This document shows positions 1 to 13,084 of a DNA stretch of 64,000 nt, piece by piece. The DNA comes from Cristatella mucedo (taxonomy: Eukaryota > Bryozoa > Phylactolaemata > Cristatellidae), in NCBI GenBank assembly GCA_009760855.2, contig WPIO01000034.1, positions 1,110,501-1,174,500 on the forward strand, read 5' to 3'. The notes below the pieces were generated by a model. It ran no database searches, was not told the DNA's origin, and was given only the letters and a program-made list of their open reading frames with translations. The stretch's first letter is position 1; each line of letters begins with the position of its first letter. Made by a program: the position numbers and the translations under genes.

Positions 1-1320
1 CAGTTCTCTCAGGATTAATGTACTTTATAATTAAGGGTCTTACTCGGTATAGCTACGTGCGACTATGCTTTGCCTCTTCTGCCGCACACTTGAGCAGTAG
101 CTTGCGAGCCTCACCCGAGCGATTCACCAAGCTTTCAGACTCAACTCTCGAGGCTGCTCGAAGTCTGCATCAGGAGGATAGATACCCTTCATTTCGATCT
201 GATTGCGTAATCTACGGGGCCGCGACGCGACCGGGCACTGCGTCCCACTAAGGACGCATGCGAAGAGGTAAGTTTGTCGCACCATCAAGATCGCGCGGCA
301 GAGAGGAAGGAAATGCGTGCAAAGCTTTGAAGCCGACCGTGTGTGAATGCCGCTGCACCATCTGAGCTCCAGGAGCAGTCCTGCGGCCGTGATTCTTTCT
401 TTCTTTGAAGAAAAGCTGCGCATTGAGAAAAGAGGGATCCGCCGCTAGCTCAGGAGCGGTACTCATTTCTTCACGAAAGCACCCGACACGGCGAGCCGAC
501 TTGTCGTCGTTTTCTGGAAAACGTTTGAGTGGTACGTACTGCCTCGTACTCATCGAAGCTCGTGGCCTCGAATTCATTCTGCCAAGATTTCGTGAGCGGT
601 ATGCGCCTAGCTTGGACGAAGCACTTCCCCCTTGCACGTAGATTTGACGACCTCGCGTCCCGCTTGGACGACGAGCTGGCGCGCTGCTCATAAACAAGTG
701 AACTTGTGTCTCCCTTCGAAGAGGAGCCGCCCTCGGGGCAAAGCAGGTGCCCGAGGCACGGGTGCCCGAGGCAGGCGAGGCCACAAGCAGCGCTGCTGCG
801 TTTTCTTCGCTCGCGAGCGTCGTCACTTGGCAGCCGACGATGTCGCACGGTCAATGCCGCTGGACAGCTGCTGGCGATATCCACTGCTGTTCAGTGCACT
901 GGACGGTGGTGGTGGTGGTACCCAACCGCAGACCCCCTTCCTTCATTCGCACTCTGGGGAAATGGCGGCTCGCGCGAGGCGGAAGCCGCTCGTCAGCAGC
1001 GCGCAAGCAGGAAGGAGCACGCCTTTCTCGAAGCTTCGTCTCTTTAAATGGTTTGGTTGTACCTCTGGCGAACCTGTAGCCGCAGTCGACGCGCGGGACT
1101 GACGGCTGGCAGGATGTTTCTACGCGGAAATGCTCTCGCTTCAAACCTCGGCTGCGCCACTCCATCGCCCGCCGTCACGAAAATCGCTCATCTGCTAAGC
1201 CGTCCTAAGCCGCTCCGGTCTTCCAAAGTCGTCGTTCGTTCGCCGACGCCGCCCGGACGCCATGTTGCCGACACGCAGGCCCGTGCGGAGGGACAGCTAA
1301 CGTCAGTGTGGCGTTCGCGT
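1..1320. other. GC-rich stretch, no recognised gene
   Basis: The composition is GC-rich and CpG-containing, so many overlapping frames are open on both strands by chance. None shows a recognisable domain, and the frames compete with each other. It could be a CpG-rich 5' region or a non-coding exon, but nothing in the sequence decides this. Confidence 0.4.
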
Positions 1321-1324
1321 GCCT

Positions 1325-1430
1325 GCTACTTCTCCGCTAGACTTGACGGTGAAGCTGATCTGTTCGGCTAGTGAAAAGTCACTTTGGAACAGGAAAGTAG
1401 ATTTCATGCATATCCAATAATAGATAAATG
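1325..1430 (-). mobile_element. Short LINE reverse-transcriptase scrap
   Basis: On the minus strand this encodes a piece resembling the segment after the LINE catalytic core (FQSDFSLAEQISFTVKSS). It aligns by eye with FQSDLSLDDHISSTVKSA in the better-preserved LINE at 34.5-36.7 kb. Only about 100 bp remain, bounded by unrelated DNA. The call rests on this internal comparison. Confidence 0.55.
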
Positions 1431-1939
1431 CCGGCAGAGCCCACTGGATGCCTCCAACTGCGAAAGTCAAACGTGCATACGTGGCACCAATGCAGGCAGG
1501 CTTGCAGACGGTAGCACAGTAATAAATAACTCGTGGCTTAATAGCCAGTCCTTGCAATTCATGATACCGGCGTATAATCCAGAGCTACAGAACTTGAACG
1601 CTTCAGCGGTCGAGCCAAATCGCTTCGCATTGAGTTTAGCAGAAGATTTAAACCGCCCTGCTCCAAACGCATATATTACTGGAGCGGTTAATAATTTGTA
1701 GCGCTGTCACATACTGGCTGATTTACCTTACTGACTGGTCAATACCTGGCTTTACATTTAAAATATCTAAATATCTAAATAGCTAAATATCCGCTATGAG
1801 CACCTGGAAGCATTTGCTGAAGAAAATTGTCTTGTAAATTGTCTTTTACATTCTTAGGCGTGCAGAAATTCTAAAGGAAAACGCTAGCAAATCGTAATAT
1901 TATCCTCAGCACGCGTAGAGTACCTATAAATATATATTC

Positions 1940-2115
1940 AGTTTTCCTTGGAGCGTGAATTAATTTTCTATTGTCACTACTAAAATTTAGATCATGGAAT
2001 CCGAAAGCGTACACCGCCGGTGACAAGAGAAGGGTGGAAGTCGCAGCACGGTACAGGAAGCAAACCGTGAGATAACCTTCACCTTCGCGAGATAGCCTGT
2101 TCAAGTAGCTCCACA
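1940..2115. repeat. Dispersed repeat, copy 1 (second copy near 47.3 kb)
   Basis: A block containing TTAGATCATGGA, then GCCGG followed by GACAAGAGAAGG, recurs in diverged form at about 47,275-47,405 in the same orientation. It has no coding frame I recognise. It is probably part of an old dispersed transposon. The rest of 1,431-2,300 shows nothing identifiable. Confidence 0.45.
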
Positions 2116-2309
2116 TGTAAGTGCATACGTAATTCGTAATAAAGACACTAGCTGTTCTGTCTCTTAAAAGACTGACTTTCTTTTCATAAAACGGTCAAGA
2201 AAGCTATTTGAAGTATGTCGTCATCGCGTACGTATCAAAAAAGGTATTGGTATGCACTCACTATTTTTTATTAAGTGCCAAGGAAGTCACAGCACGGCTC
2301 AATTAATAA

Positions 2310-2545
2310 AGAATAACAATATTTTTATAGCACCCTGAGTGAACTCAAACTGGTACTAGGCAATTCACATTTTGGTGCAAAGGAAGCATGATCGATTGTT
2401 GAGCGCAGCATTATCAAGGTCAATAAACATGATTCGGTTAGAGGTGACATACACAGGATCAGACTGAAATTATTGTTAGCGGCAGCCTGCACAGTGTCAG
2501 CACGCATAAGCAGACGAAAGACGAGTCACGCGAAGCCACTAAATT
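2310..2545 (-). mobile_element. LINE 3' end fragment (family with ATT tail)
   Basis: Reverse complement of the LINE 3' untranslated region. It holds the degraded GCAC(C)CTGAGTGAACTCAA hairpin arm, the TGCACAGTGTCAGCACGCATAAG block and the CCACTAAATTCTGTGAT block, which occur in the same order at 6.2-6.5 kb and, in the opposite orientation, at 36.4-36.7 kb. The coding part is absent. Confidence 0.6.
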
Positions 2546-4295
2546 CTGTGATATGTAGATGCGTTGATGAAGCCTGTCTCATTTTCCACTGACATATCTC
2601 AAAACTGAGAGTTCTTAACGAGATTCAAGGCTGGGCTACGCCAATACAGCTTAGAAATGTCTAACATTAAACGACGACGTACACTCGTTCGCATCGCACT
2701 TATAACAGCAATAGCAGGAGACTTTTCATACTGTAGCCAGAAACCCCTATTAGCAGAAACAAAATTTAACGAATTTCTTTCGTCACGGCGACCGCGAGAA
2801 GAAAGTGCAACTACCAATTAGTAGTCTAAGTGACTAAAGGCAAACTAAGTGGGCCATAGACTCAGCTCTTACTGATCGAAAGTGTGGTCACCCTCCTTTC
2901 CGACCATGCAGACGAATTCTATGCTGTACAAGGCGAACTGCTTGGGCAGAGTTCACACATCAGTGCGACTGTCAAGCAGCTGCTGTTGATCTCTCAGTGG
3001 TTGTTCTTGACAAGACCGAATGTTCACTTCAAGGAATCCACCTGTGCCGCCGGGTTCGCTAAAGCAATCCCGCCACATTGAAATGCAATCTTCCGAACAA
3101 TATGGCCTACCGTTAGGCTTCGTCTAAGCCCTTTCCAGCACTTGGTGTGTAGCGTCAGCTGCTCCCAAGCCGTTTTCGGTCATCCATTGGTATTTAGCAA
3201 GCCGACGTGTCATACTGGCTTGTTATTCACCAATTCCATGCTTACTGCAACTAGGCCAATTCGTCCGTCACTTAGAATTTTAGTACGGCATGTTACGAAC
3301 AGATTTTCATCCGCAGATGACGACCCGCTAAAGTTTTCTATCCGTACACATGAAACAAAAAGATCCAAGCATATTCATTAAGACATCCCAGAACTGCAAA
3401 GTCGGTGCTTCCAGTGAATGCAGGAAAGCGGCACATTTCAGAGGCACAGTCTCGGGTTGTTTTCGGCGAAAATTCTACCAGGTGCCTTAAATCGTTCTCA
3501 GTACGTAGGATAAAGTCGTCGACAAAACACACAGGGAAGTACGGATGCGACCGTGAAGCACTACACTGACGGCAACATGTACGCCAATCGAACCAGTCTC
3601 ATTTTTCACTGACATCTCTCTCGACAGTGACAGTCATTCATTAGATTCAAGACTGGGCGACGCCAAATCAGCTTAAACATGTCTAACATTGAGCGACGAC
3701 GTATATTCGCTCGCATCGTTCTCATAAAAGCGATAGACGGAGACTTTTCTTAACCTAGCCCGTGACCCTCGATTAGAAGAAACAAAATTGAGGAATTTCA
3801 CCTGGCTTGGCGACCGTGAGAAGAAGTTGCAACTACCAATTGTTAGTCTAAGTGACTGGAGGCAAGGTAAGTAGACACTAGACTTAGCTCTTACCGATCG
3901 AGAGGCTCTGGTCACTTTTCTTTCATACCTTTTAGACAAATTCTTTGCGGAACCGGGCAAACTGCGCGGGGGGGGGGGAGGGGTTCACATATCAGAGAGA
4001 CTGCAAAGCAGTTGCTGTTGATATCTCAGTGGTATTACTTGACATGACCGACTGGTTATTTCAAGAAATCCGCTTAGGTCGGAGAGTTCGCTAAAGCAAT
4101 TTGGCTACAGTAAAAAACATGCTACCGAACAGTATGGCATAACATGGCTCATCTTCCTCTGACATGTCTTGACAGTAAACATTCTTTACCAGATTCAAAA
4201 CTGGGCTACGCCTGTACACTGAGCTAGATTTAACATTAAACAACGGCGTACAATCGTTTGCATCGCACTTATGAACACAATAGACGGAGACTTTC

Positions 4296-5950
4296 CATTA
4301 TTTTCAATATGTTCAACTAGCTGCTTTGCAACAATTTTTTTCAAGAATCTTTGATAAGAACGGAAGAAGGGAAACTGGACGATAGTTTGCTAGGACCTCT
4401 GTGTCTAATCCAGGCTTTATAAGAATACGTCTAACGATTGCCGATTTCAAGGACTTGGGGACGACCCCTTTTCCCAAAGAAGCATTTAAAATCTTGGTTA
4501 TGGCAGGGCTAAGTTGGTCTGCAAGTGAAGACCAGAGAGATGAAGGTATAGGGTCTTCAGGAGACGAGCTCTTTTTGCTAGACCTTATTAAGGCAGCCAC
4601 ATCACAGGCAGAAACATCGTAGAACCTTTTAAAAAAGGTCACAGGTTGAGAAACGGCGATTGCTTTGGTCGGAAGGGGCTTAATGGAGGCACGAATGTGC
4701 ACAATTTTTTCAGTAAAGAAGGCTGAAAACTTTTCGGCTGAGTCCTTAATATCTGGGGAGTCTGACCTGACAGCATTGGCCAGTAAATGGTTTACTGTCT
4801 TATAAATCTGTTTAGCGCCCGACTGGCAGGAATTCAGCTTTCTAATGAAAAAAGAAGCCCTGGCTTTTTTAAGCTTTTGGGTGTAAACTCGAAGGAAGTC
4901 TTTAAAATTGACTAGGTCTGCCTCAGACACCGATTTCTTGAAACGACGTTCCAGCCTTCGCTTAACACGGCACATCTTAAGGAGTTTTTTGTAAATTGAA
5001 AGGAATCTCGACGACTTTGAACACGGATAGAGCGAACGGGAGCATGCTTGTCAAGAGCACTCCTGAGTGTCATGTTCATCACATCAGTGATGGTATCGAG
5101 GCTGCCGGTCGAGTCTGAATGCAGATCAAGAAGGCCTGCATCACAAACAGATTTCAAAAACTTGTCCATGTATATGCTTTGTAAGTTACGTCGTTTGGAA
5201 AATTCGACATTGCCCTGTACGTACGAGGGAGCAGAAATAGTAAAGGAGACCGAATAATGATCTGAGAGGGTCATTGGGCACACCACAAAGTCAGTGTTGA
5301 GGACATCCTTAGTGATCACGAGATCTAGAATGTGGCCACCGACGTGGGTGCTATGATTAACGTGTTGGGCCAAACCAAAATTCTCCAGACAGTCAAGAAA
5401 TGAGCAGACCTGGCTGTTGCTAGGGTTGTCAACGTGAATATTGAAGTCTCCTGCAATCAGTAACGGCCAGTCACACACACATATTTTAGCGAGGAACCCT
5501 GAAAACTCCTCTATAAACAAGTTTAGACAGCCAGAAGGAGGCCGGTATATCGCAACGGTGAGAGGCATTGTCTTTGATGAAGACCTGATAGCAACCGATT
5601 CAAACGATGACCCATGCGAGAAACTGCACATTTGATAGCCAAACGATTCGCGAACAACAATTGCAACCCCGCCACCAACCTGGTCAGAACGCATGGACTG
5701 ATAGAATGAGAACCCGGGTGGGGTGGTCTCGGAAATACAGCTACTGGAACAAGGCGTCATCCAGGTTTCGGTAAGTAGAAATGCATCTAGCTTCTCCCGG
5801 ACCACCTGATCGCGGATAAGTAACCCCTTGGTTTTTAGCGAGTGGACATTTAGTAGGCGGAATTTAAGAGGCTGTCCAACAACTGGGCGACGGCGATGAA
5901 GTGGCTCGTATTCTCTACCGTTTGCGTCCGGCCCGGCGGACGCTGGCGCT
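4296..5950 (-). mobile_element. CR1/L2-type LINE, 5' half, inserted in the tandem array
   Basis: This piece carries an endonuclease domain followed by the start of the reverse transcriptase. It ends abruptly at 4,296, before the catalytic core. It lies inside a copy of the ~1 kb repeat: repeat sequence flanks it on both sides, with partial duplication of the flank. The 3' half of a related element sits at 9.9-11.7 kb. Confidence 0.8.
4313..5880 (-). pseudogene. LINE ORF2 fragment: endonuclease plus reverse-transcriptase N-terminus
   Basis: The minus-strand frames 5805-4912 and 4975-4313 overlap and form one broken ORF. The first shows an exonuclease-endonuclease-phosphatase fold: LLTETWM near its start, then the GDFNIHVDN metal/catalytic motif, then the C-terminal LSDHYSVSF motif. 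This endonuclease type nicks target DNA during target-primed reverse transcription. The second frame is the connector and RT palm entry (NYRPVSLLPFLSKILE). A frameshift separates the two near 4,950. The open frame continues upstream of the first ATG to about 5,880, so the true start is outside or lost. The RT active site is missing, so this copy cannot transpose. Confidence 0.8.
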
Positions 5951-6205
5951 TCACCAGATTCACGTCTGGGCTACGCTAACAAACCTTAAACATGTCTAAC
6001 ATTAAACAACGACGTATACTCGATCGCATCGTGCTTATAAACATGATAGACGGAGACTTTCCGTACGGTAGCCCGTAACCCTCGATTTGAAGACGCAACA
6101 TTTGAGGAATTTCTTCTGTCAAAATGACCGTGAAAGGAAGTAGCAGCTACCAATTGGTAGTCCAAGTGACTAATGGGCGACAAGAGGACCTTAGACTCAG
6201 CTCTT

Positions 6206-6727
6206 AATAATAATAATAATATTATTAATTCACTTGATAAAGCGCCCTCCTCAGAGAACTTAATCTCTCTCTAGGCGCTTTACATTTGCTGTAAAGTGAA
6301 ATGCAATTTAATGGTAAGTAAAATCATGCTTGAAAAACAAACGAAATGAATAATATGGTTAGGTGTGACATGCACAGGGTCAGCATGCAAATGTGATTAG
6401 TGGCAGCATGCACAGTGTCAGCACGCATAAGCACATCAAGGACAAATCACAGGGACCCACTAAATGCTGTCCTAAATAGGTGTGTTTTTAGGTTCCTTTT
6501 AAATGTGGTCAGGTCAGGGGATGTTCTGACGCAGGTTGGGAGGGAGTTCCAGGCTTTGGGAGCATATGAACTAAATGCACGGTCTCCAAAGGATTTAAGG
6601 TTTGTATGAGGTATTTCTTATTTAAGGTTTGTATGAGGTATTTCTAGACTGTTGGATTCCGAAAAGTGGGTGGTACGATGCTTGGCCTGATGAGGTAGTA
6701 TATCTGACAGATAGGCTGGAACTGATC
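6206..6727 (-). mobile_element. LINE 3' end with ATT-type tail
   Basis: It begins with TAATAATAATAATAATATTATT (the reversed tail) and the hairpin GCGCCCTCCTCAGAGAACTTAATCTC..AGGCGC. The 3' UTR follows, then the last codons of the RT ORF (reverse of the FGDRAF-type C-terminal segment). It interrupts a ~1 kb repeat unit exactly at AGCTCTTA / CTGATCGAA, and the unit resumes at 6,727. This is a 5'-truncated insertion typical of LINEs. Confidence 0.8.
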
Positions 6728-9700
6728 GAATCAGTGGTCACCCTTCTTACTGACCCTTTGGATAAATTCTTTGCAGTACAAGGCAAACCTCTGGGGGCTG
6801 TGTTCACATATCAGAGCGACCTCCAAGCAGTTGCTGTCAATCTTGCAGTGGTGTTCCTTGACCAGACCGACCGGTCGTTTCAAGGAATACAACCGTGCTC
6901 GGGAGTTAGCTGATGTAAATTGGCTACAGTAGAAGACATGCTTCAGAACAATATGGCATACATTTGAGCTTTGTTTAAGTACTTGCCAGCAGTTTGGCTG
7001 TACTCTCAGCTGCCAACAAGGCGTTATCGGTCATCCACTGGTATTTAGCAAGCCACTGGATTATAGTAGCTTGTCATTCACCAATACGATGCTTTCGGCA
7101 ACTGGGCCAAGTCCGCCGTAACTCAGACTTTTAGTACGGCATGTTACAAACAGATTTTAATCCTTAGATCACGACCAGTTACCTTTATCAAGCTGTACAT
7201 ATGGAACAGAAAGGACAAAGATCATACATTGGCAGATCCCTAAACTGAGAATGCTATGCTTCCATTAAATGCAGGAAAGCAGCACATTCAGAGGCACAGT
7301 CTCAGCTGTTTTTTTGCCGAAAACCCTATCAGCGTTCTGAAATCATACTCGGTACATAGAAAAACGTCGTTGACGGCAATCACAGGGACGTAAAGCAATA
7401 CGATTATGGCAATATGAAAGCGAATCAAGCCCGTCTCATCTTCTACTGTTATGTCTCGACAGCAAGAGTTCTTCACAAGATTCAAGACTGGGTGACGCCA
7501 AAACAGCTTAGACTTGTCAAACAATAAAAAAACGATGTACACTCGGTCGCATCGCCCTTATAAATATAATGGGCCGAGACTTTTCGTACGTTAGCTCGTA
7601 ACCGATCGATTTGAAGGAACAAAATTTGAGGAATTACTTCTGGCAGGGCGACCGTAAGAAGAAGTTGCTACTATCGATTGATAGTCTAAAGGGCTGAAGG
7701 CCAGACATGTGGACCCTAGACTCAGCTCTTACTGATCGAACCTGTCGTCACCTCTCTATCTTATTTTGTTGACAAATTCTTTGCTGTACGAGGCTAACTG
7801 CTGGGGCAGCATTCACACATCAGAGCGACTGCAAAGCTAGTGCTCTTAATCTCGCAGTGGTGTTCCTTGACAAGACCAACTCGTCATTTCAAGGCACCAC
7901 CTATGCCATGGAGTTTACAAAAGCAACTCGGCTACTTTAAAAGGCAGGCTTCCGAACAATATGGCCTCCCACTAGGCTTTGTCCTAGCCCTTGCCAGCAC
8001 TTTGGCTGTACTCTCCGCTGCTCCTAAGCCGTTTTCGGTAATCGACGGGTATTTAGCAAGGATTTCTTCACCAGATTCGAGACTAAGCTACATCAATACA
8101 GCTTAGACATGTCTAACATTAAGCAATGACGTTTACTTGTTCCCGCCGCCCTTATAAAAGCGATAGAAAGAGAGTTTCCATACTGTAGCCAGCAAACCTC
8201 CATTTGAAGAAACAAAATTTGAGGAACTTCTTCAGGCATGGCGACCATGAGAAGAAGTTGCAACTACCAATTGGTAGTCAACGAGACTGAATGAAAGGTA
8301 ATTGGACCCTAGACCCAGCTCTTACTGATCGAACCTGACGTCATCCCTCTATCTTATTATTTTGACAAATCCTTTGCTGTACAAGGCAAACTGATGGGGT
8401 AGCGTTCACGTATCAGAGCAACTGCAAACCAAGTGTTGTTCATCTCGCTGTATTGTTCCTTGACAAGACTGACTCGTCATTTCAAGAAATCTACCTATGC
8501 CAAGGAGTTCACTAAAGCAACTCGACTACTGTAAAAGGCACGCTTCCGAACAATATTGCCTCCCATTAGGCTTTGTCCAAGCCCTTCCAAGCACTGTGGC
8601 TGTAGTCTCAGCTGCTCCCAAACCGTTTCCGGTCATCCACGAGTATTTAGCAAGCTGCTGTCTTAGAGTGGGTTGTTATTCAACGATCCCAATCTTACTG
8701 CTACTAGGCCTTTTTCTACTTCACTCGGAATTTTAGTACAAAATGTCACGAATGAATTTGTATCCCCAGATCACGACCAGGTAACGTTTTCTAACTGTAC
8801 ATAATGAAACAGTAAGAACAAAGCACATTAAGTGGTACATCCAGGATCTGGTAATGTTATTCATTAGGTGAATGCCGGAAAGCAGCATATTCAGACGCAC
8901 AGTATCAGGGTTTTTGTGTAAAAAACCCTAACTGCTGCCTGAAGTCGTTCTCGGTACGTAGAATGACGTCAGCGACGACAATTACAGGGACCTACGGCCT
9001 CGACCGTAAATAAATACAATGACGGCGATATGGAAACCAATCAAGTCCATGTCGCTTTTCACTGATATGTCAAGGCAACAGGAATTCTTCACCAGATTCG
9101 AGACTAAGCTACATCAATGCAGTTTAGACATGTCTGACATTAAACAATGAAGTTTACTCGTTCCCCTCGCCCTTATAAAAGCGATAGAAAGTGACTTTCC
9201 ATACTCCAGCCGGCAAACCTCCATTTGAAGAAACAAAGTTTGAGGAACTTCTTCAGGCATGGCGACCGTGAGAAAAAGTTGCAACAACCAATTGATAGTC
9301 AAAGAGACTAAATGAAAGGTAATTGGACCCTAGACCTAGCTCTAACTGATCGAACATGTCGTCACCCCTCTATCTTATTTTTCTGACAAATGTTTTGCTG
9401 TACAAGGCAAATTGCTGGGGATCGGCGTTCACATATCAAAGCGATTGCAAAGCATGTGCAGTTGATCTGGGAGTGGTGTTCCTTGACAAAACCTACTCGT
9501 CATTTTAAGAAATCCACCTATGCTATGGAGTTCACTAAAGCAACTCGCCTACTGTAAAAGGCTGGCTTCCGAATAATATGGCCCCCCCCATTAGGCGTTG
9601 TCCGAGCCCTTGCCAGCACTTGGCTGTAGTCTCAGCTGCTCCCAAGCCGTTTTCGGTCATCCAGTGATATTTAGCAAGCCACTATCTCATAGTGGCTTGT

Positions 9701-9924
9701 TATTCAACAATCCCAACCTTACTGCTACAAGGCCATTTCCTACTTCACTCAGAATTTTAGTACACAATTTCACAAACGAATTTATATCATGATCACGACC
9801 AGTTACCGTTTTTCAACTGTACATATGAAACAGTAAGAATAAAGCACGTTAAGTGGTACATCTAGGATCTGGTAATGCTATTCCTCAGGTGAATGCAGGA
9901 AAGCAGCATTATCAGAGGCACAGT

Positions 9925-11738
9925 AATGGTAATGGTAATGAGGTAATAATAAGTAAGGTAATGTAATGTAATGTATCTCCGTCTGTAACTCCACAAAGTC
10001 TTAAAGACCATGTGGGTTTTAGGCAGGAGTGTTTTGTATAGTGCACTCACAGCCTAAGCGGCTTTCGGTATGCATTTGGTAGCCAACAGACTTCGTCTCA
10101 CGAAACAAAAAGAAATTGGGAAGCATAGCAGAGTCAGGAGAGCAGTTGAGGTAGTGAGTAGCATAGAAGTAGCAGCTCAGTACCGCTGAAAAGGATGAGC
10201 CATAGTAGGCAGTCGGACAGTAGCTGTCGTTGCGTAAGAATTGTGGAAGCGAGTTCCACAGTCTAGGACCTGCAGAGCTAAAGCTTCTGTCGCCAACTGT
10301 CTGTAAGCGGAGGAATGGGACAGCTAATTTATTGTCCACACAGGACCTGAGGGCGCGAACTGGCTGAAACTGATGCAGCAGCTCAGCTAGGTATGAAGGA
10401 ACCAAGCCGTGGCGGGCCTTGTGGGTTAGCGTAAGAACTTTGCTCTGCATCCTTTGCTCAACCGGCTACCATCCTATCTCCTTCAGCAAAGGAGACACGT
10501 GCTCAAACCGCTGGGACTTGAAGACTAGCCTTGCAGCCATATTCATTGTCCGCTGTAGTGGCATAATAGCTTTCTTTGGCAGCTCAGCCAAAAGTGAATT
10601 ACAATAATCAAGCCGAGACAGAACTAAAGAGCTAGTTAAATTTTTTACAAGCCACTGTGGGAGACAACGCCTAATCTTGGATAGGGATCAGATGTGATGG
10701 CTAGCTGTAGAGGCAGTCTTCTGAATGAAGCATCTGAAATTGAGGCAGCTGTCGAGCACGACACCTAAATTTCGAGCACGTGGTGATGGCCACACAATAG
10801 CATCACCTATTAGAAAGGCAAAGCTTCTTAATCCAGCCACACGCTTAGGGTGCCCTATGAGCAGCAGTTCGGTTGTATCATCATTTAATTTCAGGAAGTT
10901 TTCCGACATCTAGGATCGAATATCGGCAAAGCAAGCATTCAGTTTCTCAGTTGCCGCAGCAGATTCCGACGGTTTGAATGACAAATACAACTGAGTATCG
11001 TCAGCATAGAAGTGATATCCTATTCCATGGGCCTTAATCACTTTTCCCAGAGGTTGCGTATAAATAGAGAACAGCAAGAGACCAAGTACAGACCATTGAG
11101 GGACTCCACAGGTGACCCTTCTCGTGTCTTGAGACCTGACCCCCACACGACATGGATTGAACACGATCAGACAAGTATGATTTAAACCACGCCAGGGCTT
11201 CGTTTGCCAGACCGATCGTTGTTCTTAATCGTTCAAGCAGAACTTCGTGACCAATAGTGTCGAAGGCAACAGACAGATCTAGCAGAGCTAGAGCAGTGAC
11301 ATTCCTGTCGTCGTTGCCACGTAGAATGTCATTGTTAACACGGAGGAGAGCAGTTTCAGTAGAGTGCTGCCTCTTGAACCCTGATTGAAATGTTTCTGAC
11401 ATTCAGTTATTTTCAATATGTTCAACCAGCTGCTTAGCTACAATTTTATATAGAATCTTTGATAAAAACGGAAGAAGGGAAATTAGGCGATAGTTTGCGA
11501 GGACCTTTGTGTCTAATCCAGGCTTTTTAAGAATAGGTCTAACGATTGCCGATTTGAAGGACTTAGGGACGACCCCTCTTCCCAAAGAAGCATTTAAAAT
11601 CTTGGTTATGGCAGGGCTAAGTTGGTCTGCTAGTGAAGACCACAGAGATGAAGGTATGGGGTATTCAGGAGACGAGCTCTTTTTGCTAGACCTTATTAAG
11701 GCAGCCACATCGCTTGCAGAAACGTCGGAGAACCTTTT
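9925..11738 (-). mobile_element. LINE with (TTACA)n tail, 3' half, inserted in the tandem array
   Basis: On the plus strand it starts with TAATGGTAATGG..GTAATGTAATGTAATG, the reversed tail. It extends through the C-terminal segment and RT core to a 5' truncation near 11,738. Repeat-unit sequence ends at CAGAGGCACAGTA on one side and resumes at AACAGTATAAGGG on the other. The tail differs from the ATT-tailed copies, so it is a second subfamily. Copies of its 3' end recur at 59.1 kb and 47.5 kb. Confidence 0.8.
10019..11738 (-). pseudogene. LINE reverse-transcriptase ORF fragment
   Basis: Frames 11738-11403, 11402-11034, 11164-10910, 10909-10688 and 10450-10019 read in order as one reverse transcriptase broken by several frameshifts. 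Visible motifs are LLDLSVAFDTIGHEVLL (palm motif A), GVPQWSVLG (motif B, normally with Ser after Gln), [14 protein letters not shown] (catalytic YADD, motif C), and the C-terminal segment SFSSAGPRLWNSLPQFLR typical of CR1/L2-group elements. It has no endonuclease and no intact frame, so it is dead. Confidence 0.8.
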
Positions 11739-13084
11739 CAGAGAACAGTATAAGGGTTTTTGTGTCGAAAACGCTAGTAGCATCCTGAAATCGTTCTCGG
11801 TACGTAGAATAACGTCGACGACGACAATTACAGGGACGTATGGCTGCGACCGTAAGGCGACACACTGACGGCGACATGGTAGCCAATCGAGGCCATGTCG
11901 CTTTCCACTGATATGTCTCGACAACAGGAGTTCTTCACCAGATTCGAGACTGAGCTACATCAATACAGCTTAGACATTTCTAACATTGAACAATGACAAT
12001 TACTCATTGCCGCCACCCTTAAAAAAGCGATAGAAGAAGACTTTCCAAACTGTAGCCGGCAACCCTTGATTTGAAGAATCCAAATTTGAGGAATTACTTC
12101 CGGCATGGCGACCGTGAGAAGAAGTTGCGACTACCAATATGTAGTCTGTGTGACTGAGGGCAAGGTAAGTGGACCTAAGACTTAGCAATTACTGATCGAA
12201 CCTGTGGTCACCTTTCCTTCTTACCGTTTAGACAAATTCTCTGTAGTACTAGGAAAACTGCTGGGGGCGGCGTTCACATATCAGAGCGACGGCAAAGCTG
12301 TTGCCGTTGATCTCGCAGTTGTGTTCCTTGACAAGACCAACTCGTCATTTCAAGGAATCCACCTATGTCATGGAGTTCGCTAAAGCAATTCGGCTACTGT
12401 TAAATGCATGCTTCCGAACAATATGGCCTCCAACTAGGCTTTGTCCAAGCCATTTCCGGCACCTTGGCTGTAGTCCCAGCTGCTCCCAAGCCGTTTTCGG
12501 TTATCCGTTGGTATTTAGCAAGCCACTGTCTCACAGTGGCTAGTTTTTCAGAAATGGCATGCTTACTTATACTAGGCAATTTCCTTCCTAACTTAGAATT
12601 TTAGTATGGAATGTTACAAACGGAGTTTCATTCCCAGATCACTACCAGTTAACGTTATCTAACAGTATATATGAAGCAGTAAGAACAAAGCACATTCATT
12701 CGTACATCATGGAACTGGGAATGCTATGAGTCCAGTGAATGCATGAAAAGCTGCAAATGCCCATCTGATCTCTATGTACTCACAAAAGAAGGACCCTGTC
12801 ACTATAAATTTCCAGTTTCTGCACACTGAGACCTAAATCATGAACACAGCCGTTACTAATTGACATGTTCTGTCGTTAGCATCTATAAAAAGGCTATAAA
12901 AATATTTATCTTCTTTGGAGCCATACAATAGCTAGTCTATTTGTGAGTTTTTCTTCATAGCTAACTGAGACTCGGGTCATTACACGATTACACGATGTCC
13001 GCTATCTTTGGTTCGAGTGAATAAAAATTATTTTTTGTATCGTATGAGACAGAATGCACTAAGTAGGGCAATCATGGAACACGA

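Larger units (their letters stand above)
2546..12760. repeat. Array of diverged ~1.02 kb tandem repeats with LINE insertions
   Basis: Two anchors recur in the same order and orientation: TCTAACATTAA-A/G-C-A (near 2657, 3679, 4226, 5993, 7516, 8110, 9131, 11976) and CTCTTACTGATCGAA-like (near 2866, 3888, 6205/6727, 7722, 8317, 9339, 12184). Full units are about 1,022 bp apart. Two intervals are about 600 bp once LINE insertions are removed, meaning units that have lost part of the segment between the two anchors. The copies differ at many sites, so the array is old. Short open frames within units are not conserved between copies, so it reads as satellite-like or composite transposon DNA rather than genes. 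Confidence 0.75.

Noticed and set aside
632-1371. Protein-coding gene in the GC-rich start of the window
   Set aside because: Overlapping frames on both strands with no domain, codon or homology signal to choose between them.
2546-12760. Genes in the ~1 kb tandem units (recurring frames near 2884, 7840, 8497, 12301)
   Set aside because: The frames shift and break between copies and no residue pattern is conserved; they look like chance frames in repeats.
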